This document shows, one piece after another, positions 16,746 through 25,997 of a stretch of DNA of 64,000 bases. The notes under the pieces were generated by a model. That model did no database searches and was not told the DNA's origin. It worked only from the letters and a program-made list of their open reading frames with translations. Source of the stretch: Anaerolineales bacterium (lineage in GTDB: Bacteria; Chloroflexota; Anaerolineae; Anaerolineales; Villigracilaceae); assembly GCA_016934715.1 (NCBI GenBank), contig JAFGSI010000056.1, positions 23,219 to 87,218 of the forward strand. The letters run 5' to 3'. The translations under genes and the position numbers were made by a program. Each line of letters opens with the position of its first letter. The stretch's first letter is position 1.

Positions 16746-18566
16746 ATGCAGCCTATCCTGAAAATCGACCTGACCCGAGGTGAGACGGCCGAAATCAGCG
16801 CTCCGCCGGAGTGGGAGCGCCACTACCTGGGCGGCGCTTCACTGGCGGCGCGCCTGCTGTACCCCGAACTCGTCCCGGACCTCGTCCCCCTGTCGGAGGC
16901 TGCCCCGCTGATGATCCTGACCGGGCCTCTGACCGGTACTGCTGGCCCGACCGTCGGGCGCTTCGTTGTCTGCGGGCGTTCGCCGGCCACCGGGCTGTGG
17001 GCTGAGTCCAACTGCGGTGGGTTCTGGGGTCCGGAACTGCGCTTCTGCGGGTACGATGGCCTGTGGCTGACCGGGCGGGCTGACCGGCCGGTTTACCTGT
17101 GGCTCGCCGATGGCCGGCTCGAGGTTCGCCAGGCGCAGGCTGTCTGGGGGCAGGACACCTACGCGGCCCAGGAGACCATCCGGACGGAGATCGGCGTTCC
17201 GAACGCCCGGGTACTGACCATTGGACCGGCCGGGGAGAACGGTGTTTTGTTCGCTGGGCTGTTTTGCGACCATGGCCGGACAGCCGGGCGGACCGGCCTG
17301 GGAGCGGTCATGGGCGCCAAGAATTTGAAGGCGATCGCCGTCAAAGGGACCGGGAAGATCCCCCTGGCCAGCCCGGAGGCCTTCGCCTCCCTGCGCGGGA
17401 CAGCCAATCGAATGCTCAAAGCCGACAACATCGCCCAGGTCACTCACGCCCTTGGGACGGCTGGCGTGGCAGACTACGCCGACTACCTCGGCAGCATGCC
17501 GAAGAAGTATTACCACCAGGCCACCATGGACGGCGTCGACAAGATTTCCGGCGCAACCATGACGGAGACGATCCTGAAGGGCTTCAGCACCTGTCACGGT
17601 TGTGTGATCGCCTGTGGGCGGGTCGTGGATTTGGGAGACGGGATCCGGCGCAAGGGACCGGAATACGAAACGGCAGTTGGCTTCGGGCCGAACCTGCTCA
17701 ACGACGACCTGGCGGAGATCGTTCGCCTGAACGAAATCTGTGACCGGTACGGGATGGATACGATCAGCGCCTCCAATACGATCGGGCTGGCCTACCATCT
17801 GTATGAGAAGGGCCTCCTGAGTGAAGCGGAGGTTGGGTTTCCACTGGCCTGGGGGGACACGCAGGCTGCCGGCCGGCTGCTCGACCTGATTGCCCGGCGG
17901 GAGGCGATCGGTGCATTCATGGCCGACGGTGCGCGGCGGTTCGGGGCCCATTTTGGGGCTGAGCAGGAAGCGGTCCAGGTCAACGGGCTGGAGGTTGCCT
18001 ACCACGACCCGCGCGGTGTCTCCGGCATGGCGCTGGTCTATGCCACCAGTCCGCGCGGCGCCTGTCACAACAGGTCTGATTACTTCTTCGTCGACTGGGG
18101 CCAGGCCGAAACCAGCCTGGGGCTGGAGTTCCTAGACAGGTTGGGTGGAGCCGAGAAGGCTGCCAATGTGGCCCGCCACCAGGACTGGCGGACGGTCTGC
18201 GACTCGCTGGTCTTGTGCCTGTTCGGGAACCTCCCGGTGGAAATGGTCGTCGACCTGGTCAACGCAGCCTGCGGTTTTGGTTTGTCCGTGACCGGCCTGC
18301 TGCAGTCCGGCGAGCGGGCCTGGAATTTAAAGCGGGCGATCAACAACCGCCTGGGCCTGACCCAGGTCAATGACCGGCTGCCCAAGACCCTGCTCGAACC
18401 GTATGCCGACGGACCGGCTGCCGGCTACGTCCCGCCACTGGAGGCGATGCTGGCAGCCTATTACGAAGCCCGCGGCTGGGACAGGCGAACGGGCCGGCCG
18501 GGACGCGAAAAACTGCAGGCTCTTGGTCTCGCGGATGTGGCCGGGGATCTGTGGGAAAGTGGATAG
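16746..18566 (+). CDS. Aldehyde:ferredoxin oxidoreductase family tungsten/molybdenum enzyme
   Basis: The product is 606 aa, the usual AOR length. The N-terminal pterin-binding domain has LTGPLTGTAGPTVGRF and GRTGLGAVMGAKNLKAIAVKG. The [4Fe-4S] ligands are C283, C286 and C290 (CHGCVIAC) with a late cysteine near 491 (VLCLF), as in AOR. The family oxidises aldehydes to acids with ferredoxin and uses a bis-pterin W or Mo cofactor in the cytoplasm. The exact substrate cannot be predicted. Neighbours are an SCP2-like protein and Nnr; no MoaD/ThiS-like gene is adjacent. Confidence 0.93.
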   Translation: MQPILKIDLTRGETAEISAPPEWERHYLGGASLAARLLYPELVPDLVPLSEAAPLMILTGPLTGTAGPTVGRFVVCGRSPATGLWAESNCGGFWGPELRFCGYDGLWLTGRADRPVYLWLADGRLEVRQAQAVWGQDTYAAQETIRTEIGVPNARVLTIGPAGENGVLFAGLFCDHGRTAGRTGLGAVMGAKNLKAIAVKGTGKIPLASPEAFASLRGTANRMLKADNIAQVTHALGTAGVADYADYLGSMPKKYYHQATMDGVDKISGATMTETILKGFSTCHGCVIACGRVVDLGDGIRRKGPEYETAVGFGPNLLNDDLAEIVRLNEICDRYGMDTISASNTIGLAYHLYEKGLLSEAEVGFPLAWGDTQAAGRLLDLIARREAIGAFMADGARRFGAHFGAEQEAVQVNGLEVAYHDPRGVSGMALVYATSPRGACHNRSDYFFVDWGQAETSLGLEFLDRLGGAEKAANVARHQDWRTVCDSLVLCLFGNLPVEMVVDLVNAACGFGLSVTGLLQSGERAWNLKRAINNRLGLTQVNDRLPKTLLEPYADGPAAGYVPPLEAMLAAYYEARGWDRRTGRPGREKLQALGLADVAGDLWESG

Positions 18567-18631
18567 TGTTTAGTCCACTAGTCTGGGCGGAGAAGCAGAT
18601 TGGGTCGAATTTCTCTACTGGAGGTGCTGCG

Positions 18632-20266
18632 ATGAAACTGGTGACTGTCTCCGAAATGCGCGCCATTGAACAGGAAGCCGATGCCAGCGGCCTGACCTAC
18701 GAGAGGATGATGGAGAATGCCGGACACAGCCTGGCCGGCGAAGTCCTGGAACTTGCCTATTATCAGAACAACGATGACGAGATCCAGGTGCTCGGGCTGG
18801 TCGGCCCGGGGAATAACGGCGGCGACACGCTGGTTGCGCTGGCCCATCTGGCCGAGAAGGGTTGGATGGTGCGCGCCTACCTTGTTCGACGCAAGCCGGA
18901 AGGGGATGCATTGGTCAGACGTCTGCAGGAGGCGGAAGGTGAGGTCTACCTGGCCGAGACGGACGATGGCTTCCACCAGCTGACGGCCTTTCTCGAGTCC
19001 GCCGATGTACTCCTGGACGGCGTGCTCGGGACCGGGATCGCGCTGCCTTTGAAGGATGAGGTCGGTCGGGTGCTGGCCTCGGTCCAGGCGTTCTTGATGG
19101 AAATGGACTGGCCGCCGTTTGTGGTTGCCGTGGACTGCCCGTCCGGCGTTGACTGTGATACTGGCGCGTTTGCTCCCGAGACGATCCCGGCAGACGCAAC
19201 CGTGACCATGGCGGCCGTCAAGCATGGCCTGCTGAAACTGCCCGCCTTCGATCTGGTCGGTGAGCTGCGGGTGGTCGGGATCGGCAGCCTGGAGGCTCTT
19301 GGTGCCTGGAAGGCCATTCACAACCAGGTCGCCGACGGCGGGATGGCGGCTGCCCTGTTGCCGCTGCGCCCGACCGATGCCCACAAAGGGACTTTCGGCA
19401 CGGCCCTGATCGCTGCCGGCTCGATCAACTACACCGGCGCGGCCCTGCTGGCCGGCCAGGCTGCCTGCCGAAGTGGGGCGGGTCTGGTAAGGCTGGCCAT
19501 CCCGGCACCTCTGCACGCTGCTCTGGCCGGACAGTTCCCCGAAGCGACCTGGGTCCTGTTGCCGCATGAACTAGGCGTGATTGCCGCCAGCGCGGCCGAT
19601 GTGCTCAGGAAGAACCTGGAACGGGTCACTGCCCTGTTGGTTGGCCCGGGTTTCGGTTTGGAGGATACGACCGGGGAATTCATCGTCAACCTGCTGGCGG
19701 GTGGTTCTGGCAGGAAGGGCGCGGCCCGGATCGGCTTTGTGCAAGGCCGCGGGGAACAAAAGGATCAAAACAATGCCGCCCTGCCGCCACTGGTCTTCGA
19801 CGCCGACGGGCTGAGACTGCTGGCGAGAATTCCCGATTGGGCGGAACAACTCCCGGCTCCGGCCGTGCTGACCCCGCATCCTGGCGAGATGGCGGTCCTG
19901 ACCGGTTTGTCCATCGACGTGATCCAGTCCGACCGCCTGGCTGTCGCGCGAAAGTACGCCGTCGAGTGGGGGCATGTCGTGGTCCTGAAGGGCGCTTTCA
20001 CTGTTATCGCCGCCCCGGATGGGCGCACGACCACTATCCCGGTGGCGACTCCAGCCCTGGCGCGCGCCGGCACCGGCGACGTGCTGGCCGGCCTGATCGT
20101 CGGGCTGCGGGCCCAGGGCCTGGATGCCTACGCGGCCGCTGTGGCCGGAGCCTGGATCCACGCCCAGGCCGGCCTGGTCGCTGCTGACGACCTGGGAAGC
20201 CTGGCAGCGGTCCTGGCCGGGGACGTGCTGGAGGCCGTGCCGGACGTGCTGAGCACCCTGGTCTGA
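18632..20266 (+). CDS. nnr: Bifunctional NAD(P)H-hydrate repair enzyme (epimerase + dehydratase)
   Basis: The product is 544 aa from ATG 18632 (GGAGG nine bases upstream). Residues 1-215 are the NnrE/YjeF_N epimerase (VGPGNNGGDTLVALAHL and a PSGVDCDTG motif). The rest is the NnrD/YjeF_C ADP/ATP-dependent dehydratase (LTPHPGEMAVL and AGTGDVLAGLIVGL). Together they return damaged NAD(P)HX to NAD(P)H in the cytoplasm. The two activities are fused as in E. coli Nnr. It follows the AOR gene by 65 bases. Confidence 0.95.
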   Translation: MKLVTVSEMRAIEQEADASGLTYERMMENAGHSLAGEVLELAYYQNNDDEIQVLGLVGPGNNGGDTLVALAHLAEKGWMVRAYLVRRKPEGDALVRRLQEAEGEVYLAETDDGFHQLTAFLESADVLLDGVLGTGIALPLKDEVGRVLASVQAFLMEMDWPPFVVAVDCPSGVDCDTGAFAPETIPADATVTMAAVKHGLLKLPAFDLVGELRVVGIGSLEALGAWKAIHNQVADGGMAAALLPLRPTDAHKGTFGTALIAAGSINYTGAALLAGQAACRSGAGLVRLAIPAPLHAALAGQFPEATWVLLPHELGVIAASAADVLRKNLERVTALLVGPGFGLEDTTGEFIVNLLAGGSGRKGAARIGFVQGRGEQKDQNNAALPPLVFDADGLRLLARIPDWAEQLPAPAVLTPHPGEMAVLTGLSIDVIQSDRLAVARKYAVEWGHVVVLKGAFTVIAAPDGRTTTIPVATPALARAGTGDVLAGLIVGLRAQGLDAYAAAVAGAWIHAQAGLVAADDLGSLAAVLAGDVLEAVPDVLSTLV

Positions 20267-20286
20267 AAAGCAGAAGAGGATAACAT

Positions 20287-20317
20287 AAAGGAGCCTGCAA
20301 ATCAGGCTCCTTTATTA
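20287..20317. terminator. Bidirectional hairpin terminator
   Basis: A perfect 11-bp stem (20287-20297 with 20303-20313) with loop CAAAT has A-rich and T-rich flanks on both sides, so it can end both nnr (plus) and the convergent SPFH gene (minus). Confidence 0.88.
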
Positions 20318-20334
20318 TTTGGCTTGGATCTGCT

Positions 20335-21381
20335 TCAGCCCTTGAGGAATTCTTCCAGAGCCCCCTTGCTGATGCGGTAAGCGTTGCCGAGTTTCTTGGC
20401 TTTGAGGGAGCCGTCCTTGATGGCGGCCAGCACGTCTTCCTCGGAAACCTTCAGGAAGCCGGCAGCATCGGAGGGGGTCATCACGTCGGGCATGGCACCC
20501 GCGGCAGCGCCACCGGCGGCGGCTTGCGGCTGCTGGACGGCACCCGAGGTGGCCTGCTGCATCAGGTTGCCGATTCCCATCCCGGCGCCGATACCGGCCG
20601 TCAGGCCCGCACCGCCGCTGGGATTCTGGGCTGCGTCGCGCATCGCGTCGGCTGCCTGCAGCTGCGTGTAGGTGGCCATGTCGAGCATGCCCATCGCCCG
20701 CAGTTCCTCGGCCGATTTATCGGATGGCTTGAGGTTGCCAACGTAGAAAGACTTGATCGTGAAGCCGATGGCGTTGAAATCCTCCTCGGCCAGCGAGCGA
20801 ACATAACCGCCGAGCTCAATGGTATTGCCCAGCATCTCGGGCACAGCCATCTTGGCGCCCCACTCGTTGAGTGTGTCCTGCAGCTTGGAGAGCAGGATCG
20901 TGCGCAGGCGCTCTTCGATGGCATCGATGCGGTAGGAGGCCGTCTTGCCGACAATCTGGATCACCAGTTGCTGCGGATCCTTGACCTGGAAGGAGTAGGT
21001 CCCAAAACCTTGCAGGAGCGCTACGCCCAGGCCCATGCCGGGGTTGCGGACCAGGATCGGCTGTGGGGTGCCCCACTTGCGGTCGGCGAATTCCTTCATC
21101 GCGATGAAGTAGACTTCGGCTGGGAAGGGGGTCCGATCATTGAAGGCCTTGCCGACCAGGTCGATCAGCTTGGGGATGTTGGCAGTGGCAATCACGTGCC
21201 TCCCGGGGCCGAAGGTATCGAGTGCCTGGCCGTCGCGGAAGAAGATTGCCGATTGGCCGTCACGGACGATGACGTTCGAGCCGATCCGGTAATCGCCGAT
21301 CGACGAGTCATCCGGGAAGCGGTGGACGATCTCGTTCGCCATTTCATTGGCATATTCGATGACATCAAAGATTCTGGCCAT
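20335..21381 (-). CDS. SPFH-domain protein with C-terminal helix-turn-helix
   Basis: The product is 348 aa. The N-terminal ~215 residues are an SPFH/band-7-like domain of the YdjI/virion-core type (VIVRDGQSAIFFRDGQAL, GPGRHVI, ELGGYVRSLAEEDFNAIGF). A Gly/Ala/Gln-rich linker follows, then a short MerR/excisionase-like helix-turn-helix (MTPSDAAGFLKVSEEDVLAA..LGNAYRI). There is no signal peptide. Function is unknown; related proteins are often encoded with zinc-ribbon proteins. A good minus-strand promoter lies upstream and AAAGGAG precedes the ATG. Confidence 0.82.
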   Translation of the reverse strand: MARIFDVIEYANEMANEIVHRFPDDSSIGDYRIGSNVIVRDGQSAIFFRDGQALDTFGPGRHVIATANIPKLIDLVGKAFNDRTPFPAEVYFIAMKEFADRKWGTPQPILVRNPGMGLGVALLQGFGTYSFQVKDPQQLVIQIVGKTASYRIDAIEERLRTILLSKLQDTLNEWGAKMAVPEMLGNTIELGGYVRSLAEEDFNAIGFTIKSFYVGNLKPSDKSAEELRAMGMLDMATYTQLQAADAMRDAAQNPSGGAGLTAGIGAGMGIGNLMQQATSGAVQQPQAAAGGAAAGAMPDVMTPSDAAGFLKVSEEDVLAAIKDGSLKAKKLGNAYRISKGALEEFLKG

Positions 21382-21421
21382 ACATCTCTCTCCTTTGAAA
21401 GTTCATACAATAGACGGTTTC

Positions 21422-21450
21422 ATTATAGCCGAAGGACAAGTTTGAGACAA
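21422..21450 (-). promoter_or_regulatory. Promoter for the SPFH gene
   Basis: On the minus strand a TTGTCT (-35, at 21450-21445) and a perfect TATAAT (-10, at 21427-21422) are 17 bp apart, about 41 bases before the ATG. Confidence 0.6.
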
Positions 21451-21492
21451 GTTGTTTTCCAGATAAATATACGTCGATCGGGGTGAAAAGTA

Positions 21493-21609
21493 TTAGCCCT
21501 CCACCCGGCGGGCTCCACAGGCCGGACAGAAAAGGGCATCCGGTGTGTGGCCGCGCCGGCATTTCGGGCAGACGCGCGACAGGGTTGACAGGTCATTGAT
21601 CGCATTCCA
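21493..21609 (-). pseudogene. Possible zinc-ribbon gene remnant
   Basis: A minus-strand frame ending at TAA 21495-21493 encodes RVCPKCRRGHTPDALFCPAC, two CPxC knuckles of a classic zinc ribbon. The frame has no ATG, GTG or TTG start with a ribosome binding site, and the sequence further upstream in this frame does not look protein-like. It sits just upstream of the SPFH gene on the same strand, where a zinc-ribbon partner would be expected. It may be a decayed or frameshifted gene. Confidence 0.4.
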
Positions 21610-21825
21610 GATCCTGGGACGAGATTCTCCTGCGTCATTTCGCCGATCACGTCGGGTACCAGGGCAGGCCCACCGCTCATCTGCCGGCCGGTGCGGTGCT
21701 GGCGATCGCTGAAACGGGCGGCCTACTGGTCAGCCAGGGCCGCGGCCCGGGGCCGTCGCGCAACAACCGTGGGGTGGATGAGGTTTTCTCAGAGCGGGAT
21801 GCAGTTCGACCCGGATTGGGTCCCA

Positions 21826-22620
21826 CTATCTCGGCTTTCGCATCGGATCTCCCGACCCGCTGCCGCGGACCATGAGCACTTCTGCCAGGATGCTGACGGC
21901 GATCTCCTCGGGGGTCTCGGCGCCGATCCCCAGCCCGATCGGCGACCGGACGTGCTTCAGGCGTTCGTCCGAGATGCCCTGGTCGTTGAGTTCCTTCACC
22001 GTGGTGGTCCAGCGGCGGCGCGAGCCGATCACACCGATGTAGGCCGCCCGGGTTTCGAGCAGGGCGGGCAGCCCGGCAGCGTCCACGTTCGAGCCGCGCG
22101 TGGTCAGAACCAGGAATGTCCGGGGTGTGATCTCCAGTTGCTGGGGCAGTTCGGCCATCGTGCAGTTGTAGAATTCGTCCCCATCGGGATTGGTCTCGGG
22201 GGTGCAGAACTCGGGCCGGTCGTCTGAAACGACGACCCGGAAGCCGAGCCATTTGGCCAGGTGGGCCACGGCCTTGCCGACATGGCCGCCGCCGATCACG
22301 ACCAGGGTTGCGGGGGGCAGGATCGGTTCCACGAACACCTCCACCTGACCGCCGCAGACCCCCACGTCGCCGCGGGACGGGTCGGCCATGTTGTAGGTCA
22401 GCAGGCGCGGCTGGCCGTCCTGCAGGGCTTCCAGCGCCTCCTGGCGGACGCGGTTCTCGAGCTCGCCGCCGCCGACCGTTCCCAGGATGTGCCCGTCAGG
22501 GTAGAGCAGCATCTTGCTGGTCGAGTGACGCGGAGTCGAGCCGCTGGTCTTGACGACGGTGCACAGGGCGGCCGGTTGGCCCTTCTTCTCGAGTTCGATG
22601 AGCGCCTGATAGATACTCAT
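21826..22620 (-). CDS. xdhC: XdhC-family molybdenum cofactor insertion/sulfurylation protein
   Basis: The product is 264 aa. The N-terminal XdhC/CoxI domain has VVKTSGSTPRHSTSKMLL and GTVGGGELE; the C-terminal half is a Rossmann domain (LVVIGGGHVGKAVAHLAKWLGF) ending SPIGLGIGAETPEEIAVSILAE. XdhC binds Mo cofactor and helps install the sulfido ligand in xanthine dehydrogenase-type enzymes. The molybdoenzyme at 25998-28973 is the likely client, although a PPase gene and a GT39 gene lie between. Confidence 0.92.
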   Translation of the reverse strand: MSIYQALIELEKKGQPAALCTVVKTSGSTPRHSTSKMLLYPDGHILGTVGGGELENRVRQEALEALQDGQPRLLTYNMADPSRGDVGVCGGQVEVFVEPILPPATLVVIGGGHVGKAVAHLAKWLGFRVVVSDDRPEFCTPETNPDGDEFYNCTMAELPQQLEITPRTFLVLTTRGSNVDAAGLPALLETRAAYIGVIGSRRRWTTTVKELNDQGISDERLKHVRSPIGLGIGAETPEEIAVSILAEVLMVRGSGSGDPMRKPR

Positions 22621-22683
22621 TGTGCCTCAATTATATCCCAGGCATGGTACAATCCGCCCCAAATTGGTGCGGGAGGCAAAGGG

Positions 22684-24312
22684 ATGACGCAAGCCGAGAA
22701 ACACAATCATTCAAGTTTGGCGGTCCTGCTGGCGATCCTGGCCGTGGGCCTGCTGGCTGTCACTGCCGGGGACATCGGACTGACCTGGGACGAGCCGGCC
22801 TACATCGCAGCCGCGGAGTCCTATAGCGAGTGGTTCGGGGATCTGTTCACCCGGCCAGGATACGCCCTCCAGCCGGAGATCATCTACCGCCAGTGGGCAG
22901 CGAACCACGAGCATCCACCGCTGGACAAGGTCTGGTCCGGGGCAGCCTGGTCCCTGAGCCGGGGTCTGTTCGATGACCTGACCGCCCACCGCCTGGGCAA
23001 CATCCTGCTGGTTGGCCTGCTGGTCGGGCTGCTCTACTTCTGGATGGCAGATGCGTACGGCCGGCCGGCCGGTCTGTTCGCGGTGGCTGCCTTGCTGTCC
23101 ATGCCGCGCTTTTTCTTCCACGCCCATCTATCCGCACTGGACGTGCCGGCGGCGGTCTCGGTCTTCGCGGTCACGTTTGTCTTCTGGCGGACGCTGGAGC
23201 GCAGGCAGTGGTGGTGGGGACTGCTGCTCGGGCTGGCCTGGGGGCTGGCCCTGGCGGTCAAGATCAACGCCGTTTTCGTGCCCGTGGCAATGGGGCTGTG
23301 GCTGCTGGCCTTCCATCGACGCTGGAAGGCGATCCTGCGTTTGATCCTGATGGGACTGACTGCAATCCCGGTGTTCATTGCCACCTGGCCGTGGCTGTAC
23401 AGTGCCACCCTGACCCGGCTCTGGGACTACATTCTTTTCGTCACTGTCAATCATTGGCCGATCGGCCAGTGGTATTTTGGGCGCTGGTACATGCCTCCCC
23501 CCTGGCATTTCGCTTTCGTCATGCTCTGGGCGGTCGTCCCGCTGACGGTGTTCCTGCTGGCCGTCGGGGGAGCGATCCGCTCCGGGCGCGGCAGGCACGA
23601 TGGCGGTCTTGGCTGGCTGCTGGTTCTAAGTGCCCTGATCCCGCTGCTGGCGCTGGCGATCGGACAGAGCATGATCTACGACAACGACCGCTTGTTGATG
23701 GCGGCCTTCCCGTTTGTGGCCGCCCTGTCCGGGGTCGGGTTCGCAGGACTGCTGGCCGGGCTGCGCAGGCTGTTCGCGCGGTGGAACCGTCCGGGCCTTC
23801 TGGCGCCGGTCGGGGTAGCTCTGGGCCTGCTGCTGCTGCTCCCGCAGACCTTGACCATGGTGGGAATGTACCCGCACCTGCTGTCCTATTACTCCGAGGG
23901 AGTCGGTGGCCTGCCCGGGGCGGCGGCCATGAACCTCGAGACGACCTACTGGTGCGAGTCCTATGAAGCCGCCTTCGAATACATCAACGAACATGCCGCC
24001 CCCTATGACCGGGTCTGGGCCGAGCCGTGGAGCCACGACGTGCTGATCTATTACCAGGAGCACGGCCGGCTGCGGGAGGATCTGGTCATTCTCATTCCCC
24101 AGCCAGACATTGTGAGCGTTTTTGGGTCAGGGGCCGGACGGATCCTGCCAGGTACATACCGGGAGGCCGGCTGGTTGATCTTCCAGTATCGCCAGACTCA
24201 ATATGGTGTCTTCCGGGAGAATTACGAGGTCCTGACCTACCTCCAGACCCTGGAGCCGGTCCAGCGGGTCGAGTATCAGGGTGTGCCGATCATGGAGTTG
24301 TATCAGCCCTGA
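22684..24312 (+). CDS. GT39-family membrane glycosyltransferase
   Basis: The product is 542 aa from ATG 22684, preceded by GGGAGGCAAAGGG. About ten to eleven hydrophobic segments are visible. The first loop has GLTWDEPAYIAAAESYS, where the Asp-Glu pair corresponds to the GT39/PMT catalytic site. The C-terminal ~120 residues are soluble. A TACAAT -10-like box is at 22648. It is the third such enzyme in this window. Acceptor unknown. Confidence 0.82.
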   Translation: MTQAEKHNHSSLAVLLAILAVGLLAVTAGDIGLTWDEPAYIAAAESYSEWFGDLFTRPGYALQPEIIYRQWAANHEHPPLDKVWSGAAWSLSRGLFDDLTAHRLGNILLVGLLVGLLYFWMADAYGRPAGLFAVAALLSMPRFFFHAHLSALDVPAAVSVFAVTFVFWRTLERRQWWWGLLLGLAWGLALAVKINAVFVPVAMGLWLLAFHRRWKAILRLILMGLTAIPVFIATWPWLYSATLTRLWDYILFVTVNHWPIGQWYFGRWYMPPPWHFAFVMLWAVVPLTVFLLAVGGAIRSGRGRHDGGLGWLLVLSALIPLLALAIGQSMIYDNDRLLMAAFPFVAALSGVGFAGLLAGLRRLFARWNRPGLLAPVGVALGLLLLLPQTLTMVGMYPHLLSYYSEGVGGLPGAAAMNLETTYWCESYEAAFEYINEHAAPYDRVWAEPWSHDVLIYYQEHGRLREDLVILIPQPDIVSVFGSGAGRILPGTYREAGWLIFQYRQTQYGVFRENYEVLTYLQTLEPVQRVEYQGVPIMELYQP

Positions 24313-24341
24313 TCGCATCATCGGTTGGGGCAACTCGGGGT

Positions 24342-25688
24342 TCAGCTTTCCAATAATCCCAATACCACGGGCAGCAATTGCTTCTTCCTGGACACCACCC
24401 CCTCTGCCAGGCGGGTGCCGTCCGGCTGAGGCGGGTAGGGCAGGTCGGAGAGTTCAGGCGGCTCGTCGGTCAGCAGCAGGCGGCTGGACGAGCCGACCAC
24501 ATCGGTGACCATCAGCATGGCGAAATCGAGCGCGCGCTTGTCACGCAGGGCGGTCAGGGCCTGGTTCAGATCAGGCAGGTGTTTGCCCAGCTGGACCAGG
24601 TCAGTGACCTCGGCCTGGGCGATGGCGAAGCGGTAGCCGCCGGCCTCGTACAGCTTCAGGTCGGTGCTGACCACTTCTGCCGGGTCGCGCGCCGACAGCC
24701 CGGTGCTGGCGCCCAGTATCTGGTGGCCATATGAATCGACCGTCTCGCCGGCCAGGGGGCTGCCGCGAGCGAAGGCCCAGCGCCCAAGGCGTTCAGCGGC
24801 TTTCTGGTCCCGTGCAGTGGTGGTCGGCGAGGTCAGGATGAGCGTATCCGCAAGCAGGCCCGCGAGCAGTATCCCGGCCAGCGGTGGTGGCGCAGCAAGC
24901 CCGGCCTCCTCGACCTGCTCGGAGACCAGCGTGCTGGTGCTCCCGACGATGTCGACCGTGAACTTGATCGGCACGTGGGTGGACGGGTTCCCCAGGCGGT
25001 GGTGGTCGAGGATCTCGAGCAGTTCGGCCTCATCGAGGTTGGCGATCGCCTGGCGCGGCTCATTGTGATCCACCAGGATGACCTTCAGGCGCGGCGGGTT
25101 GAGCAGGTCGCGCTGGCGGCAGACGCCGACGTAGAGGCCTTTCTCGTCAACGACGAAGAAATCGTCACCCTCCTCGCGCAAGATGCGGTTGAGCGAGTCG
25201 CGGATTCGACTGCTGGCAGCGAACTTGGGAATCTCGGTGTTGCAGGCTTCCCGGCATGGAATGTTGAGGATCTCGACCAGGCGCAGGTCCTGGTGTTGTG
25301 GCCTGGGACCGACAAGCTGGTTCACCAGACGGAACAGGCTCGTCCCGGTGACCAGTCCGCAGGGCGTGCCGTCTTCGCTGACTACCGGGGCGATGCCCCA
25401 GGTGCGTGCGGCGATCGCCCAGGCCTCGCGCAAGGGGGCGTCTGGCAGGGTGGTGTCCAGACGGCGGGTGACCGCCTCGAACCGCGGCGAAGCGTCGTTG
25501 AGCAGGGGGGGGGCTTCCAGCTCCACTTTTGCCAGGACCCAGGCCGTTTGCGGGTTGACCGCCCCGGCCCTGGCCGCGATCGTATCCGCACCATCGCGCT
25601 CCCGCAGCAGCCAGGCATAACCCATCGCTGCGGCGATGGTGTCGGTGTCGGGATTGACGTGTCCAATGACGTAGATCTGATCAGTCAT
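24342..25688 (-). CDS. Manganese-dependent (family II) inorganic pyrophosphatase with CBS domains
   Basis: The product is about 448 aa from ATG 25688. The DHH domain starts GHVNPDTDTIAAAMGYAWL, is interrupted after ~70 residues by two CBS motifs (GIAPVVSEDGTPCGLVTG and DDFFVVDEKGLYVGVCRQRDLL) and resumes with VILVDHNE and EILDHHRLGNP. A DHHA2 domain ends the protein. CBS-PPases hydrolyse pyrophosphate and are regulated by adenine nucleotides binding the CBS pair. The DRTGG domain found in longer relatives is missing. The enzyme is cytoplasmic and drives biosynthesis. Confidence 0.93.
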   Translation of the reverse strand: MTDQIYVIGHVNPDTDTIAAAMGYAWLLRERDGADTIAARAGAVNPQTAWVLAKVELEAPPLLNDASPRFEAVTRRLDTTLPDAPLREAWAIAARTWGIAPVVSEDGTPCGLVTGTSLFRLVNQLVGPRPQHQDLRLVEILNIPCREACNTEIPKFAASSRIRDSLNRILREEGDDFFVVDEKGLYVGVCRQRDLLNPPRLKVILVDHNEPRQAIANLDEAELLEILDHHRLGNPSTHVPIKFTVDIVGSTSTLVSEQVEEAGLAAPPPLAGILLAGLLADTLILTSPTTTARDQKAAERLGRWAFARGSPLAGETVDSYGHQILGASTGLSARDPAEVVSTDLKLYEAGGYRFAIAQAEVTDLVQLGKHLPDLNQALTALRDKRALDFAMLMVTDVVGSSSRLLLTDEPPELSDLPYPPQPDGTRLAEGVVSRKKQLLPVVLGLLES

Positions 25689-25758
25689 CCTGGCCCTCTC
25701 TATGGCCTCCATCCTGATTATAAAGCCTCAGGAAGGCTGCGCCGATAGCAGGAGCGAA

Positions 25759-25997
25759 TCATCTGCCCGAAGCGCACTTGTTATCTTCGAACGCTGCCGC
25801 GCTGGTCTTGGCAGGGCGGTATGCTCTTTCGGAACGGAGAGCGACCCATCCATCCACAACTGCGACGATGTGGGCCGCAAGCGAGATGGCTTTTCCGTTC
25901 AGACCCTGTGGAGTGCCGCTGCCGCCCACTTTACGACTACCAGGACGCCGCGCGAGATGGAGAGCGACCAGGGTGGGAAGGAGGTACCCTGGCGGAT
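25759..25997 (-). pseudogene. Decayed C-terminal fragment of an HD-GYP domain gene
   Basis: This 300-base gap holds a recognisable fossil. A minus-strand frame ending at TGA 25761-25759 reads PQGLNGKAISLAAHIVAVVD followed by SERAYRPAKT, matching the HD-GYP consensus YPQGLKGEAIPLAARIVAVAD...SDRPYRKA. Just upstream the expected HHExWDGxGY is broken: VKW is in another frame and the bases between show a small deletion. The part upstream of the fragment is gone, abutting the molybdoenzyme stop. HD-GYP proteins degrade cyclic-di-GMP; this one cannot. Confidence 0.65.

Noticed and set aside
16839..18068. 409-codon minus-strand frame opposite the AOR gene
   Set aside because: Antisense shadow without start signals or motifs.
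20524..21486. 320-codon plus-strand frame opposite the SPFH gene
   Set aside because: It is the antisense shadow of a well-supported gene, has no family motifs and no ribosome binding site.
21610..21830. Plus-strand frame with fairly protein-like wording (e.g. LPAGAVLAIAETGGLLVSQG)
   Set aside because: No start codon or ribosome binding site, no known family, and it ends soon after entering the xdhC 3' end; left as non-coding.
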